DNA of 64,000 nt, taken from the NCBI GenBank assembly GCA_963971425.1, contig OZ020517.1, positions 12,712,501 to 12,776,500 on the forward strand, read 5' to 3'. The translations under genes were made by a program, and so were the position numbers. Below, one piece after another: positions 23,168 to 33,959 of the stretch. Below the pieces are notes generated by a model. That model worked only from the letters and a program-made list of their open reading frames with translations, searched no databases and was not told the origin of the DNA. Source of the stretch: Bryoerythrophyllum caledonicum (taxonomy: Eukaryota; Streptophyta; Bryopsida; Pottiales; Pottiaceae). Numbering within the stretch: the first letter of the stretch is position 1; each line of letters begins with the position of its first letter.

Positions 23168-24204
23168 AAGCCCATGGTGGACATTGTAGAGTGATCGATG
23201 ATTCCAAATCCAGAAGGTTTAATTTGGCTGGGTAAGTCACCGTTCGAGGCAAGATCATGTGAAAGGGCACATTGCAACCATGTAAAGGCTTGAGTACAAC
23301 CATAGCTCAGACCCTTCAAAATATTTCACAAGCGAGTAATGGGTTTCTTCGGCAAGTCACTTAATATGTTGAACTTGACTTCATGTTTATTTTTTCGACG
23401 AAGGGGATGAAGGTTTCTCAAAGGATGCTTTCAAACTTCCTCCGATTGAAAAGCAGGTGGTGAGTTTGATTTGGACTTCACCTGATGATGGATAATTAAT
23501 TAATTTGTAGTCACGGCGCTCTTGGTGTGGTTACAGAGGTACGTACAACGTGTAGGATTTTTAAACCCTTGGGTGAAAATCTCGGAGGCAAAGTAGTCGT
23601 AGTTATCCACATCTTCTAGAGGGGATGATGCCATTTGCAGAATCCAGAGGTTTAAAAATCATGTTTAAATGATTTTGGAGAGAACGATTTCTCTCACATA
23701 CTTCTGGAGAGAACAATCGTCACCAACATGAAAAGAAAGAAAGAATCTTTATTCTAGTCAGCAAAGCAAAGGATGTTCAGCATTAGAGTTTTCTTGGAAG
23801 TAAAGAATCTTTCACCCCAAATTCTAGAGTCTTATGTTAGCAAATGGGACCACGTGCACATGGTGACTTGGCTTGGGAAGGGTGTGGGGAACCACCCCTC
23901 AACTTTTTGGGAACTTGGGGTACTATGGGGAAGCTTTAGTTTGCATGGGGTAGGGCCCAAGAGCATCGATTGCCATGCATCTTATTGGTGCAGAAAAAGG
24001 GAATATGAGATTTTTAGAAGTCTATTCTCGTGCATATTTTTTTTTGTCCTGTTGTATTCCTGTTTGCTTTCCTCTTTGAGAACACTTTTGAAAAAACTTC
24101 ATTGAGTGTTTGTAGATTGACAACTTCTATGATGTCGCTAACTATTGATGGTTGCTTCGCAAAAAATGGCTGCAAGAGAACCAAGATTTTTGCTATGCAT
24201 TTAC
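23168..24204. other. Unassigned intergenic DNA
   Basis: I see no domain, RNA gene or clear repeat. The 110-codon ORF near 23773 has no recognisable features. Confidence 0.5.
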
Positions 24205-24583
24205 TTAGGCCCCCTTTACACTATGGTGGAGAACTCCATCGGTCAAGAATTCAAGGGAAATGGAGCAATATGATTGGAGAACAATTTGTTCTTCACCAGA
24301 TTGGATTTACACTATGGCCAAGACTTGACCGGTGAAGAACTTCAAGCATGGATAAAAAAATGACATGGATGCCTACGTGGCAACACCTTTTTGAAGAGTT
24401 CCTCTTCTCTGGATTAGTTTCTTGTCCGACCTCAACCCCCCGGACAAGTAACCAAACCACTGGAGAAGAAAAATTTACTTCAAATATTCTTTCCCCCTCC
24501 AAATTCGTTGAGTTTTACTGCAGTTCAAGTTCTTGCTTCTTCTTCCATGAGTGTCTATTTTTTAAAAACATTGTTGAATAAAT

Positions 24584-25053
24584 TGCGCATTTTTGTCTAA
24601 TTTATGTGGTACAAATTTCAAGTCAGTTTGATTAGTATTGAGTGAGTTACGTGCATTTTAGTGAAAGGGGGTCGTGCCAAAAAATTCAGGGCCAATTTTG
24701 AGCATTGCAACTTTGGCGTGCTGTAACTTCTTGGTGGAAGAACCTTTTCCACCACTTGTTTCAACAGAAATGCGCATTTTTGTCTAGTTTATGTGGTACA
24801 AATTTAAAGGGAGTTCCATAAGTATTGAGTGAGTTACGTGCATTTTAGTGAAAGGGGGTTCTCCCAAAAATTTCAGGGTCAGTTTTGAACACTACTACTT
24901 CGGCGTGTTGTAACTTCTTGGTGGAAGATCTTATTCCAACACTTGGTATTAGAAAAGATGCGCATTTTTGTCTTGTTTGTGTGGTACTAGTTTAAAGGCA
25001 GTTCCATAAGTACTGATTGAGTTACGTGCATTTTAGTGGAAGGGGGTTCTGCA
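24584..25053. repeat. 187-bp tandem repeat, two full copies and a partial third
   Basis: Copies start at 24584, 24771 and 24959, each with TGCGCATTTTTGTCT. Shared landmarks in each copy are TGAGTTACGTGCATTTTAGT and GGGGGT, with TAACTTCTTGGTGGAAGA in the first two. The spacing of 187 and 188 bp is close to a nucleosome repeat and to common plant satellite units. It lies inside the Harbinger-type element. Confidence 0.9.
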
Positions 25054-25244
25054 TATTTGCAAATTTTTATTGCTATTGATTTTCAACTCTTCTTTAATTG
25101 TAAATGACATGATTGTGGGGCTTGTGTTTCAAGTAAGAGTTTACTACTTGTTACTCTTTCTTAGATTTTCAAAGTTGATTGTAGCCCAAAAACTCTATGC
25201 TAGATTACGTTTTCTATACAGGAAGTAGAGTTAACCCGGTGTAA

Positions 25245-25360
25245 TAAATGGCTCTCAAAATTACATTCTATGTTGAATTCATGTGAACTTTTTACCACAC
25301 AAATTAGACAAGTAAGACCATTTTTCCAAACAAGTTTTACTACATTTTTACACTTGATGT
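25245..25360. repeat. Direct repeat, partner at 26660-26790
   Basis: Both copies share ATTCATGTGAA, TTTTTACCACACAAA, TAGACAAGTA and TTTTACTACATTT in the same order and orientation. The copies flank the heptanucleotide array within the Harbinger-type element and may reflect an internal duplication. Confidence 0.75.
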
Positions 25361-25824
25361 AAAATGTATAGATTTTGAAAGGTGATTGTGGCCAAAAATG
25401 CATGAGGGACCTTATAACATTAAGTAGATGGGAGATATCCATCCTTTGTTCAAAGAAATCAAAAGCCAATTTGGAAAATAATTTTTCATCTATAAAGAGT
25501 TGGCGCATTGAAGAAATTAAAAGGAAAAGACAAGATGACATTGGCAAAAAATGGGAAGGAAATTAAAAAAACAACTTACATTGATGGTACATGTTTTATT
25601 TAGAATAGTTTCTTTTTAGTTTGACCTTATATTTGGACATCAATTGTTGTCAAGGTATATTTTATCTTTATTTTATTTTTATATTGACATCTTTTGAGAT
25701 TTCTTTTACATACTCGTCTAATGTGCAAAAATCATTTCATTTCTATTAATTGGGTCAATTATTGTCCACATAAAAAAACAATGTCCTAAAGTTTTATACT
25801 AATATTTTTTTCAAATTATGTGTT

Positions 25825-26250
25825 ATATTTCATATTTCATATTTCATATTTCATATTTCATATTTCATATTTCATATTTCATATTTCATATTTCATATTT
25901 CATATTTCATATTTCATATTTCATATTTCATATTTCATATTTCATATTTCATATTTCATATTTCATATTTCATATTTCATATTTCATATTTCATATTTCA
26001 TATTTCATATTTCATATTTCATATTTCATATTTCATATTTCATATTTCATATTTCATATTTCATATTTCATATTTCATATTTCATATTTCATATTTCATA
26101 TTTCATATTTCATATTTCATATTTCATATTTCATATTTCATATTTCATATTTCATATTTCATATTTCATATTTCATATTTCATATTTCATATTTCATATT
26201 TCATATTTCATATTTCATATTTCATATTTCATATTTCATATTTCATATTT
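25825..26250. repeat. Pure heptanucleotide array (ATATTTC)n, about 61 copies
   Basis: The 426 bp repeat ATATTTC with no interruption that I can find. Because 7 is not a multiple of three, all three plus-strand frames run through it and encode FHISYFI repeats, which is why long ORFs appear here. They are not genes. The unit differs from plant telomere repeats. Perfect identity over 61 units points to recent expansion. Confidence 0.97.
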
Positions 26251-27069
26251 GTATTGAAAATATTTATACCAACTTCATACCATCTTTTTACAATATGATC
26301 TCAAGAAGGATTGAAACAATATTGATTTTATGTCAATATTGATATGGAATGCGATTATGACCCATATGGAATCTATATGACCATAAAAAACATATATCTG
26401 TGATATATTCTACATATGAACAAAAATGCTTTCTATTTTCCTGATGTACTTTTAGTATATAAATTTTGAACAACCAAATCGATTTTTTTTGTAGTATTAA
26501 AATTATGAAGTAAAATCCACAGTAAGCACATAGATGTGTTGTTACTCAGTCAAATGTCAGCATCAACAAGCCTTATGTGGTAATTGAAGAAAAGCAAGCA
26601 AATAATTAAAAGGTTTGAAACAAATCAATTATAACATGGTTGTGTGTGCTAACAACATGTATATTGTATTCATGTGAAATTTTTACCACACAAACTAGAC
26701 AAGTAGGGGCTTTTTTCCCAACAACTTTTACTACATTTGGACATTTGATGCAAAAGATAGAAATTTTTGTAGTTCAATGGAGCCCATAATGTACATAATA
26801 TGTCCATGGGGACCATTAGAAATTGTGGTTTCCATTGGCTAGCATAAACTTTCTTGGTGGTGAAGTTCACCGGTGGTCTTCACCTTATGAAGTTGGCCAG
26901 TGGACTTCACCGTTGGGTGTTTGCACTACTAACCGGTCAAGACTTCTTAATGCATTACTTTATTCTTTTTTGTCTTGTCCAACATCGACCGCTCGCCTCA
27001 AATAACCATGTCTTGGCCAAGACTTCTTGACTGGCCGGTGGAGTTCTCCACCGTAGTGTAAAACCCCCC

Positions 27070-28402
27070 TTAGTTGGTGATTGCCCTTGGCAAATCGGTT
27101 ACAACGGTATTGTATATATAAATATTCAACATCATGCATTTAATTTTTTCTTTAAAAAAAACCTTCATCAAACTTCAAAACCAACATGTTTAGACATTTC
27201 TTAATTTTGGATTAGGCTATTAAAATTAGTCATCAACCCCTAAAATTGCTTGAGTCGTTTTGTAATGAACCCAAGAACAAGATAATGCAAAAAGAATATA
27301 ATATCAAAAATGAAATGTATTAAAAAAACAAGCACTCATCCACAAAGAGCTTCAAGATGGCTTAACCTCTTGAGCTTTTAGAAGACCATATGAAAGACTT
27401 GTTCTTCTATCTCTCAAGCCTAATTTTTATTATAATCGGATTCCTCTACTTTTCTATGTTCAAACTAGAGCCCTTCCTAAATTTTGTGATAATACATTAT
27501 TCATTATAATAGGAGATTCAAATCCTTTAAAAATAATACTTGGGATACTCTTCATACTATATATCTAACAGATGTTGGTGAATTTGTACACTACAATTTA
27601 TCCCTCATCTATTAAACAATGTCCATTAAATTAGGAGGTGAACAACCTTATCTCCAACTGGTAACAAAACCATAGTTTTGCAAATACGGACAGTGTTATA
27701 TGTATCGTGGAACTATAAGGATTGGTGCACTAAAGAGTTTGTGTAGGTGATTTTGGGTTAAAAACCACATAGGAAGTTGTGGAGTATTGGAAGGCTTAAG
27801 ACTTATCCCTAGTTAGTGATTAGGATTAGGGTTAGGATTAGTGCCGCCTGACGGCTAGGTCAACAATGGTGTCTTTTGACACCTCATTTGGAACTTGGAG
27901 CCCAAATGACCTCCACGTGTGGTTGAGGAAGACTCATCTTTCTCAAGTTGAGTCTCCCACATGATGAGGTGAGGGTATGTTTCCACACCATTAGCTGCAT
28001 CGTGATCATGCTAGTATTCTTTAAGAATGGCATGGACTTGACTTATTATGTATCATAAGCAAGTTTTGTATATTTGTTGCTAGAAAAAGGGTCCTTGTAG
28101 ACCAATTATTTAACTCTATGGTCTAAGTACTTATTATTTTTTCTCTATCCAAAGTTGTTAAGTGGTTGATAGTTTCTTCTCTAAACTATTATTTTTTATC
28201 GAGGCAACGGTGATGGTTTAGTCACCATTGCTCCAGGTTTTGTCTCTAATTGTGGACTCTCACCTGTTAGCATGATGTTACCTTTCCACAACAAAACACT
28301 TATGACTCGATCATATGATCACATAGTACATATGCATATTAAGAGGCAATAAAGGTTTTAGAGTTTGTCTTATTGTCTATACTAACAATGCCAGAAGGTC
28401 AT
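27070..28402. other. Unassigned AT-rich DNA
   Basis: No gene or clear repeat. A short telomere-like stretch (GATTAGGATTAGGGTTAGGA) sits near 27823 but is too short to call an interstitial telomere. Confidence 0.5.
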
Positions 28403-28634
28403 TTAACCCTTAAATATTGGTCGGAAACCGTGTATACATGCATGTATTTTATTCTATAGAATAAAACAATGTTTTAAAGTTAGCAAGACTTACACCTTTG
28501 GATTGAAGATTCGTCAAAGAACATCTTTCATTTGGAGGCGATTTCAATATTTGAAACTTATCATGCTCAATTACAACACCATACATGTAGAATATTGTGG
28601 ACACGAGTGGCACCTTGAGATGTGTAAGGGTTAA
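28403..28634. mobile_element. 232-bp MITE with TTAACCCTT / AAGGGTTAA ends
   Basis: It aligns over its full length with 36877-37109, sharing AGCAAGACTTACACCTTTGG in the middle and ACAACACCAT(A/T)CATGT further on. Both copies begin TTAACCCTT and end AGGGTTAA. The ends are short and include TTAA, so the target duplication cannot be told from the element. It has no coding capacity. Confidence 0.75.
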
Positions 28635-29400
28635 TCAATTAAAACACGTCTTACAACGTGAATGGTAGCACCAAATAAAATCCACCAACCTTAAATGACT
28701 TTATATTGTCTTGTTTCTTTTTTTCTTGGATCTTGGCACTCTTTCAAATTGAACACATTGCAATCTCCTGTTCTTGGAAGCAAAAAGAATATGTTTCTAC
28801 CAATAGCCCTTTAGAAGCACTTAGTCCAGAGAATCAAATTGTAAATTTGTTTGCAATTCTCCATAGAGGTGTCCATTGGTATAATTTTGCAATCACAATG
28901 AAAAAATTGATATGGGTAGAGTTGAACTACAAGACATGCTATATATTTGTTGGCACCATTATGGTAATTCTCTTTTAGAATCAATCATTAAAAACAATAA
29001 TTAGTAATCTCTTATTATAAAAGAATTCAAGATGAGAAATCCGTCGGATGGATGAACACGTCGGATGAAAATGGTCCGTCAAGTGGATGAGCCCGTCGAG
29101 TTTGGATGAATAACAGGTCGCACTTAGGGTTTCTTACAGTAGGGCAACACACATGGATCCCGTCAGGGCCATGTGCGACGTCAAATTTTTTTGGCGGGCC
29201 CCCAGATTGTCCAAAAGTCACAAGCACTATTTACTGCTACTGCAACTTTACCTTTGCAAAAATCCCTTTTGGGGTCCACCAAGTTGCAAACTCTCTCTCT
29301 CTATCTCTACTGTACGAGATTGAAACTCTGAGCAAATTTTTGGAGGAGCTTGGGGAAGGTTGAGAGAGCCTTGGAGAGCTTGAACTTCGTGGATTTTTTT
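28635..29400. other. Left flank of the Harbinger element, with GTCGGATGGATGA motifs
   Basis: 28640-29020 is unassigned. From 29038 to 29110 the motif CCGTCGGATGGATGA and variants (GTCGGATGAAAA, GTCGAGTTTGGATGAA) occur about four times. The same motif family returns at 33425-33500 on the other side of the Harbinger genes, in the same orientation. 29110-29400 is the 5' region of the transposase. I could not define the inverted ends of the element. Confidence 0.4.
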
Positions 29401-29414
29401 CTTGGTATGTTTAC

Positions 29415-30892
29415 TTGTTTTTTCGTTATTTTTTTTTTGTAAATGATAGTACATGTTGTGGAGAGTGTTTATTTATTTATCAGGACTTCAATATTGTGTT
29501 TATTGTAAGGCTTTTAAGTTTTTCCTTTCTAGGTTTTGAGTTGCACATTTTTTGTTGTATTAGTCAATATGGAGCCCTCTTTTTGTGCTCAAGTTGTGCT
29601 CATCTGGATGATGCTATCTATATTTACGAGCAACTCGTTGAATTACAAATCAAGCGCTCGGGAGGTATTGAATTTTGTTGGTGGTACTTCAATAGGGTTT
29701 CATTCTTTTTTGTTGTTGTTGTTGCTTGTCTTGAGAAAGAAATTCAATCCTCCTCGATTGTTTTGGGTGGAACCTAGGCAAGCAACGCATTGGAACTTTG
29801 TGGAAAGAGTAGTGTGGAGAACAACTAATGAAATGCACCACAACATATTGAAGAAGTTTTATAAGATGGATTTTGGTGCTTTTGAAATTTTGTTGAACAT
29901 ATTGACTCCTTTTTTGAGAAGTATGTGTGTCAATCAACTTTCAAGTGAGGCCACAAATGGAAATCAGAAAAATAGTGGCATGTGTAATTTATAGATTTGC
30001 ACATGGTCATAGTGTAGAACACATGGCAGATTGATTTAAGATTGGAGCTTCAATCATTAGAAAGTATGTTGACATTATTTGTGATATACTTACTGATAAA
30101 GACAAACTATTTAGCCATTGCATTAGCATTCCAGGTGAAGCCCATCTTAATAGCATCATCTTGGATTACAAAGAGTTGACAGGATTGCTCAATATATGCG
30201 GAGCAATTGATGGTACACACATACCATTAGCAGAAAATCAAAGTAGAAGAGTAACATTGGCGGCTAGTGATTTTTTCAATAGGAAAAAATTTCATTCTAT
30301 TGTATTGCAAGGGGTTTGTGATTCACGGAAGATCTTCTGGAATGTGTGTGCCGGCCAACCTGGAGGAGTGCATGATGGTGGACAATTCAAAGTATCCAGC
30401 TTGTTCAAGAGTTTGAGGAAGCAAAAGATTTTACAAGAACGTGTGGTTTTTGTTGGAGGTATCATGTATACTCTGTACTTGATTGGAGATGCTACTTATC
30501 CCATTCGCACGTACTTGATGAAGAATTGGAAGGCTCCTAATGATATGGACAAGAAAAGATTTGACAAGTCAATGAACTCTGGGAGAGTTGTGATTGAGCA
30601 AACGTTTGGAACATTGAAGAATAGATGGAGAATTCTAAAAAACTTTAATTCTAGAGTTGATAGAGCTGCTAGGATTACAGTAGCTTGTTGTTGGTTACAC
30701 AATTATTGTGAGATGTTGAACCAGTCTGAGCCTCATGTGATTAATGTTGGTTTCCGAAGAGATCCATATATTGGATTTGGGAATGCACAATTACCTGTGG
30801 ACAGGGAGGGAGAACATTCAAAACGCCAAGGAGAGATACTTAGACAACAATTGTTCAGGCAATGGGTTCTAGAAAACCCTAATGATGAATGA
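29415..30892 (+). pseudogene. PIF/Harbinger transposase, broken by a frameshift and a stop
   Basis: The DDE nuclease of the PIF/Harbinger superfamily cuts and pastes the element. The reading frame passes through EMHHNILKKFYKMDFGAFEI (29838 on), shifts by one base near 29955 into IRKIVACVIYRFAHGHSVEH, meets an in-frame TGA in MAD*FKIGAS near 30032, then runs open to 30892. The catalytic residues are present: Asp in ICGAIDGTHIPL, Asp in LIGDATYPIRTY and Glu in VVIEQTFGTLKNRW. The family signature WLHNYCE follows. Apart from these two lesions it looks full length, which suggests fairly recent death. The partner Myb/SANT gene lies tail to tail, about 200 bp away. Confidence 0.9.
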
Positions 30893-31105
30893 TTACAATG
30901 ACATTTTTCCTTTCATTTTGTCGAAGCTTTGAATTCAAAGACACTTATGCATGTAATCATTGAAAAAAAATCTTTTATTCAATGTTATGGAATTTGGAAC
31001 AAAAGCAACCAAATCCAAATCAAATCCAAATGAATTCCATACAAGATTGGAATGAACATTCTAATGCCTCAATTCCAAAATCAAACATCATTGAAAATGA
31101 AAAAT

Positions 31106-31930
31106 CTACTTACAACTCCCGGAAGAGTCCTTGGCCTTCAACACTTCAGCAAATAAAGCCGCCATTTGTAGTTGCCCTTTCATCAACATCTCCCTACCTT
31201 CTCTCTCAATATCTATCATTTTCTCCGTGAGTTGCAATTTCATCTTCTCCACCTTTAAAATACCCCTGGAGAAATTGTTAATGGCAAAGACAATGGATTC
31301 TTCTCCCAAAGCCAATTTCCTCTTCCTCTTCCCTGCATTTTGATTCACTTGACCCTCACACCCCGGTTGGTTAACCGCCTCAGTACGTAGGGACTGTGAA
31401 GAAGCAATATTTGGAGCTGAAGGATGAAGGGGAGGAAGAGTAGGCAAAGTACCCTCATCATCATCACTCAAAACAAAAGTTTCAGAATGCTGTAAACAAA
31501 CTCCCTGATCAACACCATGAGGCACACCATTGATTTTTGTAGTACCACCAAAAATGTTATAAAATTTTTTATACCATGGTGTCCAAGTGGATCCTAAAGC
31601 TCCAGTCTCTTCTTGCTTCGCCTTCTCCTCCTGGTACGTTGACCGCATCTTGTTCCACTTATCACGCGTTTGATTCTAAGTCCTTTGAGGCTCCTCTGGA
31701 AACTGTGTATTCAGGAGGTTCGCAAATGACACCCAATTAGCTTTCTTGAAAGGCTTGCGATTGTACTCCCAATACTTTTCCTCACACAAGTCCACAAGAA
31801 ACCTCACAGTCCCTTCCTTCCATTCCCTCTTATGATTTGGAGTACCGTGAGTCCCTTGAGAACTATCATCCCCTTCAGCAAACATTAAAGCTATCAAATC
31901 CCCCCTTGGAACTTCCATAATATCACCCAA
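31106..31930 (-). pseudogene. Myb/SANT-like DNA-binding ORF of the Harbinger element, one stop
   Basis: PIF/Harbinger elements need a second protein with a Myb/SANT (trihelix-like) domain that binds the element ends and helps bring the transposase into the nucleus. Here 275 codons run in one frame with a single TAG at 31676-31678, between EEPQRT and NQTRDKWNKM. The N-terminal domain reads REWKEGTVRFLVDLCEEKYW ... FKKANWVSFANLLN, and the stop falls in its third helix region. The C-terminus has KRKRKLALG, a likely nuclear signal, and a long charged helix. The position, converging with the transposase, is the usual layout. Confidence 0.8.
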
Positions 31931-32230
31931 TAAACAAAACCCTAACTCGCTTAAAAGAAGCTAGAAACAAGCTCTATGGAGAGAGAGGAAAGGAGAGAGA
32001 CGAAGCTGGAAACAAGTTCTGTGGAGAGAGGCAAAAGGAGAGAGACGACTAGACTTGCGTGGTGTCTTCCTGACAGGTCTAATTTTAGGGTAGACGGATT
32101 AATCCTAGGGGCAAAACGTGAGGTAAACAATCTGTGAGGGCTCAGCCCTCACAAAGTATTTGCTCTGGGCCGTTTGGCCTGGCCAGAGCAAACCCGCGTT
32201 TCTGCGCCCTCACGTTTGACATCGCACGAT
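31931..32230. other. 5' side of the Myb/SANT gene and a GC-rich hairpin
   Basis: 31965-32055 has two copies of a GAGAGAGG...GGAGAGAGACGA(A/C) stretch. At 32144-32162 lies the near-palindrome GTGAGGGCTCAGCCCTCAC, and at 32171-32200 TGCTCTGGGCC pairs with GGCCAGAGCA. GCGCCCTCAC at 32207 could also pair with the first arm. TGCGATGTCAAA (minus strand, 32214-32225) matches TGCGACGTCAAA at 29171, a possible trace of the element's inverted ends, but outward sequence does not match. Confidence 0.45.
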
Positions 32231-32323
32231 GCTTGTTAGCCTCATGTGCGTGCGCCTAGTGTGGACCGTGGTAGAGGAGTGTGACCTCAAAATTCACCAC
32301 GAACTAAGAGCTCAACGCCGTAC

Positions 32324-32530
32324 CTCAGGCGTGTCCCGATTGGAATGCAATGCTAGTGAACTATCTCCGTGCTCAGCAGCAACAACAGCTCTGAACCTGA
32401 CATTATTCCGAGCTGGAGGTCGAAAAGACACCCAAAACTTCACTCTTGCAGACTGGGGATGAAGAACAGGGGAAGAAAGCGCCGAGATAAGATGCTGCAA
32501 ACCCCGCACTTGGAGCACGCAACATGCCAT
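32324..32530 (-). CDS. Possible first exon of a plastid-targeted protein
   Basis: The frame starts MACCVLQVRGLQHLISALSS, is rich in Ser, Ala, Arg and Val with few acidic residues up to VRFRAVVAAE, and ends in phase 0 at a good donor CCTGAG|GTACGG. That composition is typical of a chloroplast or mitochondrial transit peptide exon of 69 codons. Downstream exons on this strand would lie below 32300, where the Harbinger element sits, and I find none. It is therefore either a gene split by the insertion, with later exons outside my recognition, or a leftover exon. No family can be named. Confidence 0.3.
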
Positions 32531-32719
32531 CGCCGTAGCTCGAGTGATTGAACAACAAAACCTCGGACTCCTACGATGATATCCACTATGACTCCGGGCG
32601 CATCCACATGATTCTATTGCAATCGCACGACGCAAATCCCAATCGCAGAGTCATGAGCTCACGATGAGATCATTGACTGCACAACATCAATCGACCCCCT
32701 GAAACCCTAATCTCAAACG

Positions 32720-33172
32720 TTGTGAAAGCCTCCGGTGCCGTGTCGGCGTTGCTGCAGGAATCGGAGACCAAGGAGTAATCGCCCCAGGTTTACGACCGAG
32801 ACGTGGTGGAGGTGAGATTAGGGTTTGAGTATTGGTTTCTGACTCATTCTACGCGTCAACAAGCTCTTAGTGTTTGAGATGTAGGCTTTGCATGGCTGGG
32901 AACCCTGATTTCCTCATCCACTACCTTTGTTTTATGTCTGCTAAACCACTCCTAGGGCGTCAACTTCCCATGTTTTTCTGAACCTTGAAGTGGGTATTGA
33001 ACCAGCCATTTCAAGAGATGATGTTTTGTATGTGATTAGTTACATGTTTCATGGTGTTAGAGGTCACTACTAAGAAGGGAGAGCGCGTTTCTTCCTACGT
33101 CTACCACATCCCGGGCGTTGAGGTCTCCAACCCGGTTCCCAAAGGAGACTGGCTGCATCGCTCTCATTAACG
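32720..33172 (+). pseudogene. Gene fragment, possibly AIG2/gamma-glutamylcyclotransferase-like C-terminus
   Basis: A piece ending VYDRDVVE meets a donor GAG|GTGAGA at 32811. An acceptor at 33064 (TTAGAG|GTC) allows joining in frame to VTTKKGERVSSYVYHIPGVE and then VSNPVPKGDWLHRSH and a stop. The joined string has the pattern YxRxxVEVxx...GExVxxYVY...PxGDW seen at the end of AIG2-like (GGCT-fold) proteins. An in-frame TAA stands 11 codons before the donor, after LLQESETKE, so it is a fragment or dead. The similarity is from memory and weak. Confidence 0.3.
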
Positions 33173-33301
33173 ATGTGGAGTTGCCATGTTTTGATGTGGA
33201 GTTTCGATTGTAATATACATAGTCTAACAGGGTTTGTTTAAAGAGTCTTTGGCATTCATGTCGTTTGTGGTGCTACATGTTTGAGGTTTCTTACATGTAC
33301 T

Positions 33302-33640
33302 ATGAAAAGCTAAAAGTTAGGGTTTTGGATAAAAGGACGGGGCGGGGATGGGGATGGGGACGGGGACAGGGGACGGGACGAGGTGGGGACTCAACACAAA
33401 AAAATTGTTGTGTCCGGAGGACACGGGTAACGCATCGATGAAAAACACACGTCGAATGGATGAAAGTGTCGATGAAAAATGCTTTTGGATGAAAAACTAA
33501 AAGTTAGGGTTTTTGATAAAATGAAAAGCTAAAAATTAGGGTTTTGGATAAAAAAACGGGGCAGGGACGGGGACGGGGACGGGGACGGGGAGGTGGGGAC
33601 TCAATACAAAAAAATGTTGTGTCCAGAGGACACGGGTAAC
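33302..33640. repeat. Duplicated 120-130-bp unit with G-rich runs
   Basis: 33302-33432 and 33521-33640 are two copies of the same unit: ATGAAAAGCTAAAA(A/G)TTAGGG, then GGTTTTGGATAAA, then runs of GGGGAC, then TGGGGACTCAA, then GAGGACACGGGTAAC. Between them lies a partial third start (GGATGAAAAACTAAAAGTTA). The GGGGAC/GGGGAT runs could form G-quadruplexes on the plus strand. Confidence 0.85.
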
Positions 33641-33727
33641 ACTCTAGTTATTATATATTAGACAAGACTTGTCTATTTATTTGTGGATTATTGCCATTCT
33701 AAGTTTAATATTATAAAAGGTGTTTTT

Positions 33728-33812
33728 ATGGGAATATAGCTCACCAAGCCATGATGGTTAGATTGAGTGTTTGTCACAAATAGTTAATCGGGGTTCCAAA
33801 CCTAGACTTGAT
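33728..33812 (+). mobile_element. Possible tRNA-derived SINE head
   Basis: GGGAATATAGCTCACCAAG resembles the start of a tRNA with a weak A box, and GGGGTTCCAAACCTAG about 50 bp later matches the B box GGTTCRANNCC with one change (C for purine). The spacing fits a pol III internal promoter. No clear stem set can be drawn, so I take it as the head of a SINE or an old tRNA pseudogene. Confidence 0.35.
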
Positions 33813-33959
33813 TTTTTTCAGTAGGAATATCAAATAAAGTGATTTGAATTTGCAAGCAAAAGGTAGATGTACCAAATAGTAGGCCCATCAAATGATAGGA
33901 ATGTGGTGTTAAGCAAGCTAACAATAATAGTTGTAATTGCCGCTAAATTTTTTATAGTT

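Larger units (their letters stand above)
24208..27069. mobile_element. 2.86-kb non-autonomous Harbinger/Tourist-type element
   Basis: The left end GGCCCCCTTTACACTATGG and the right end, read on the other strand as GGGGGGTTTTACACTACGG, form an inverted repeat that continues GTGGAGAACTCCA for about 32 bp and more loosely beyond. TTA stands on both outer sides (24205-24207 and 27070-27072), the target duplication typical of PIF/Harbinger. There is no transposase inside. The interior holds a 187-bp tandem repeat, a 426-bp heptanucleotide array and a pair of ~115-bp direct repeats, so it is a carrier of satellite-like DNA. It would need a transposase in trans. Confidence 0.85.

Noticed and set aside
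25818..26342. Long ORFs of FHISYFI repeats (145 and 174 aa)
   Set aside because: They are the translation of a 7-bp microsatellite, which leaves all plus frames open. They are not proteins.
27815..27845. Interstitial telomere repeat
   Set aside because: Only about four degenerate TTAGG(A/G) units; too short.
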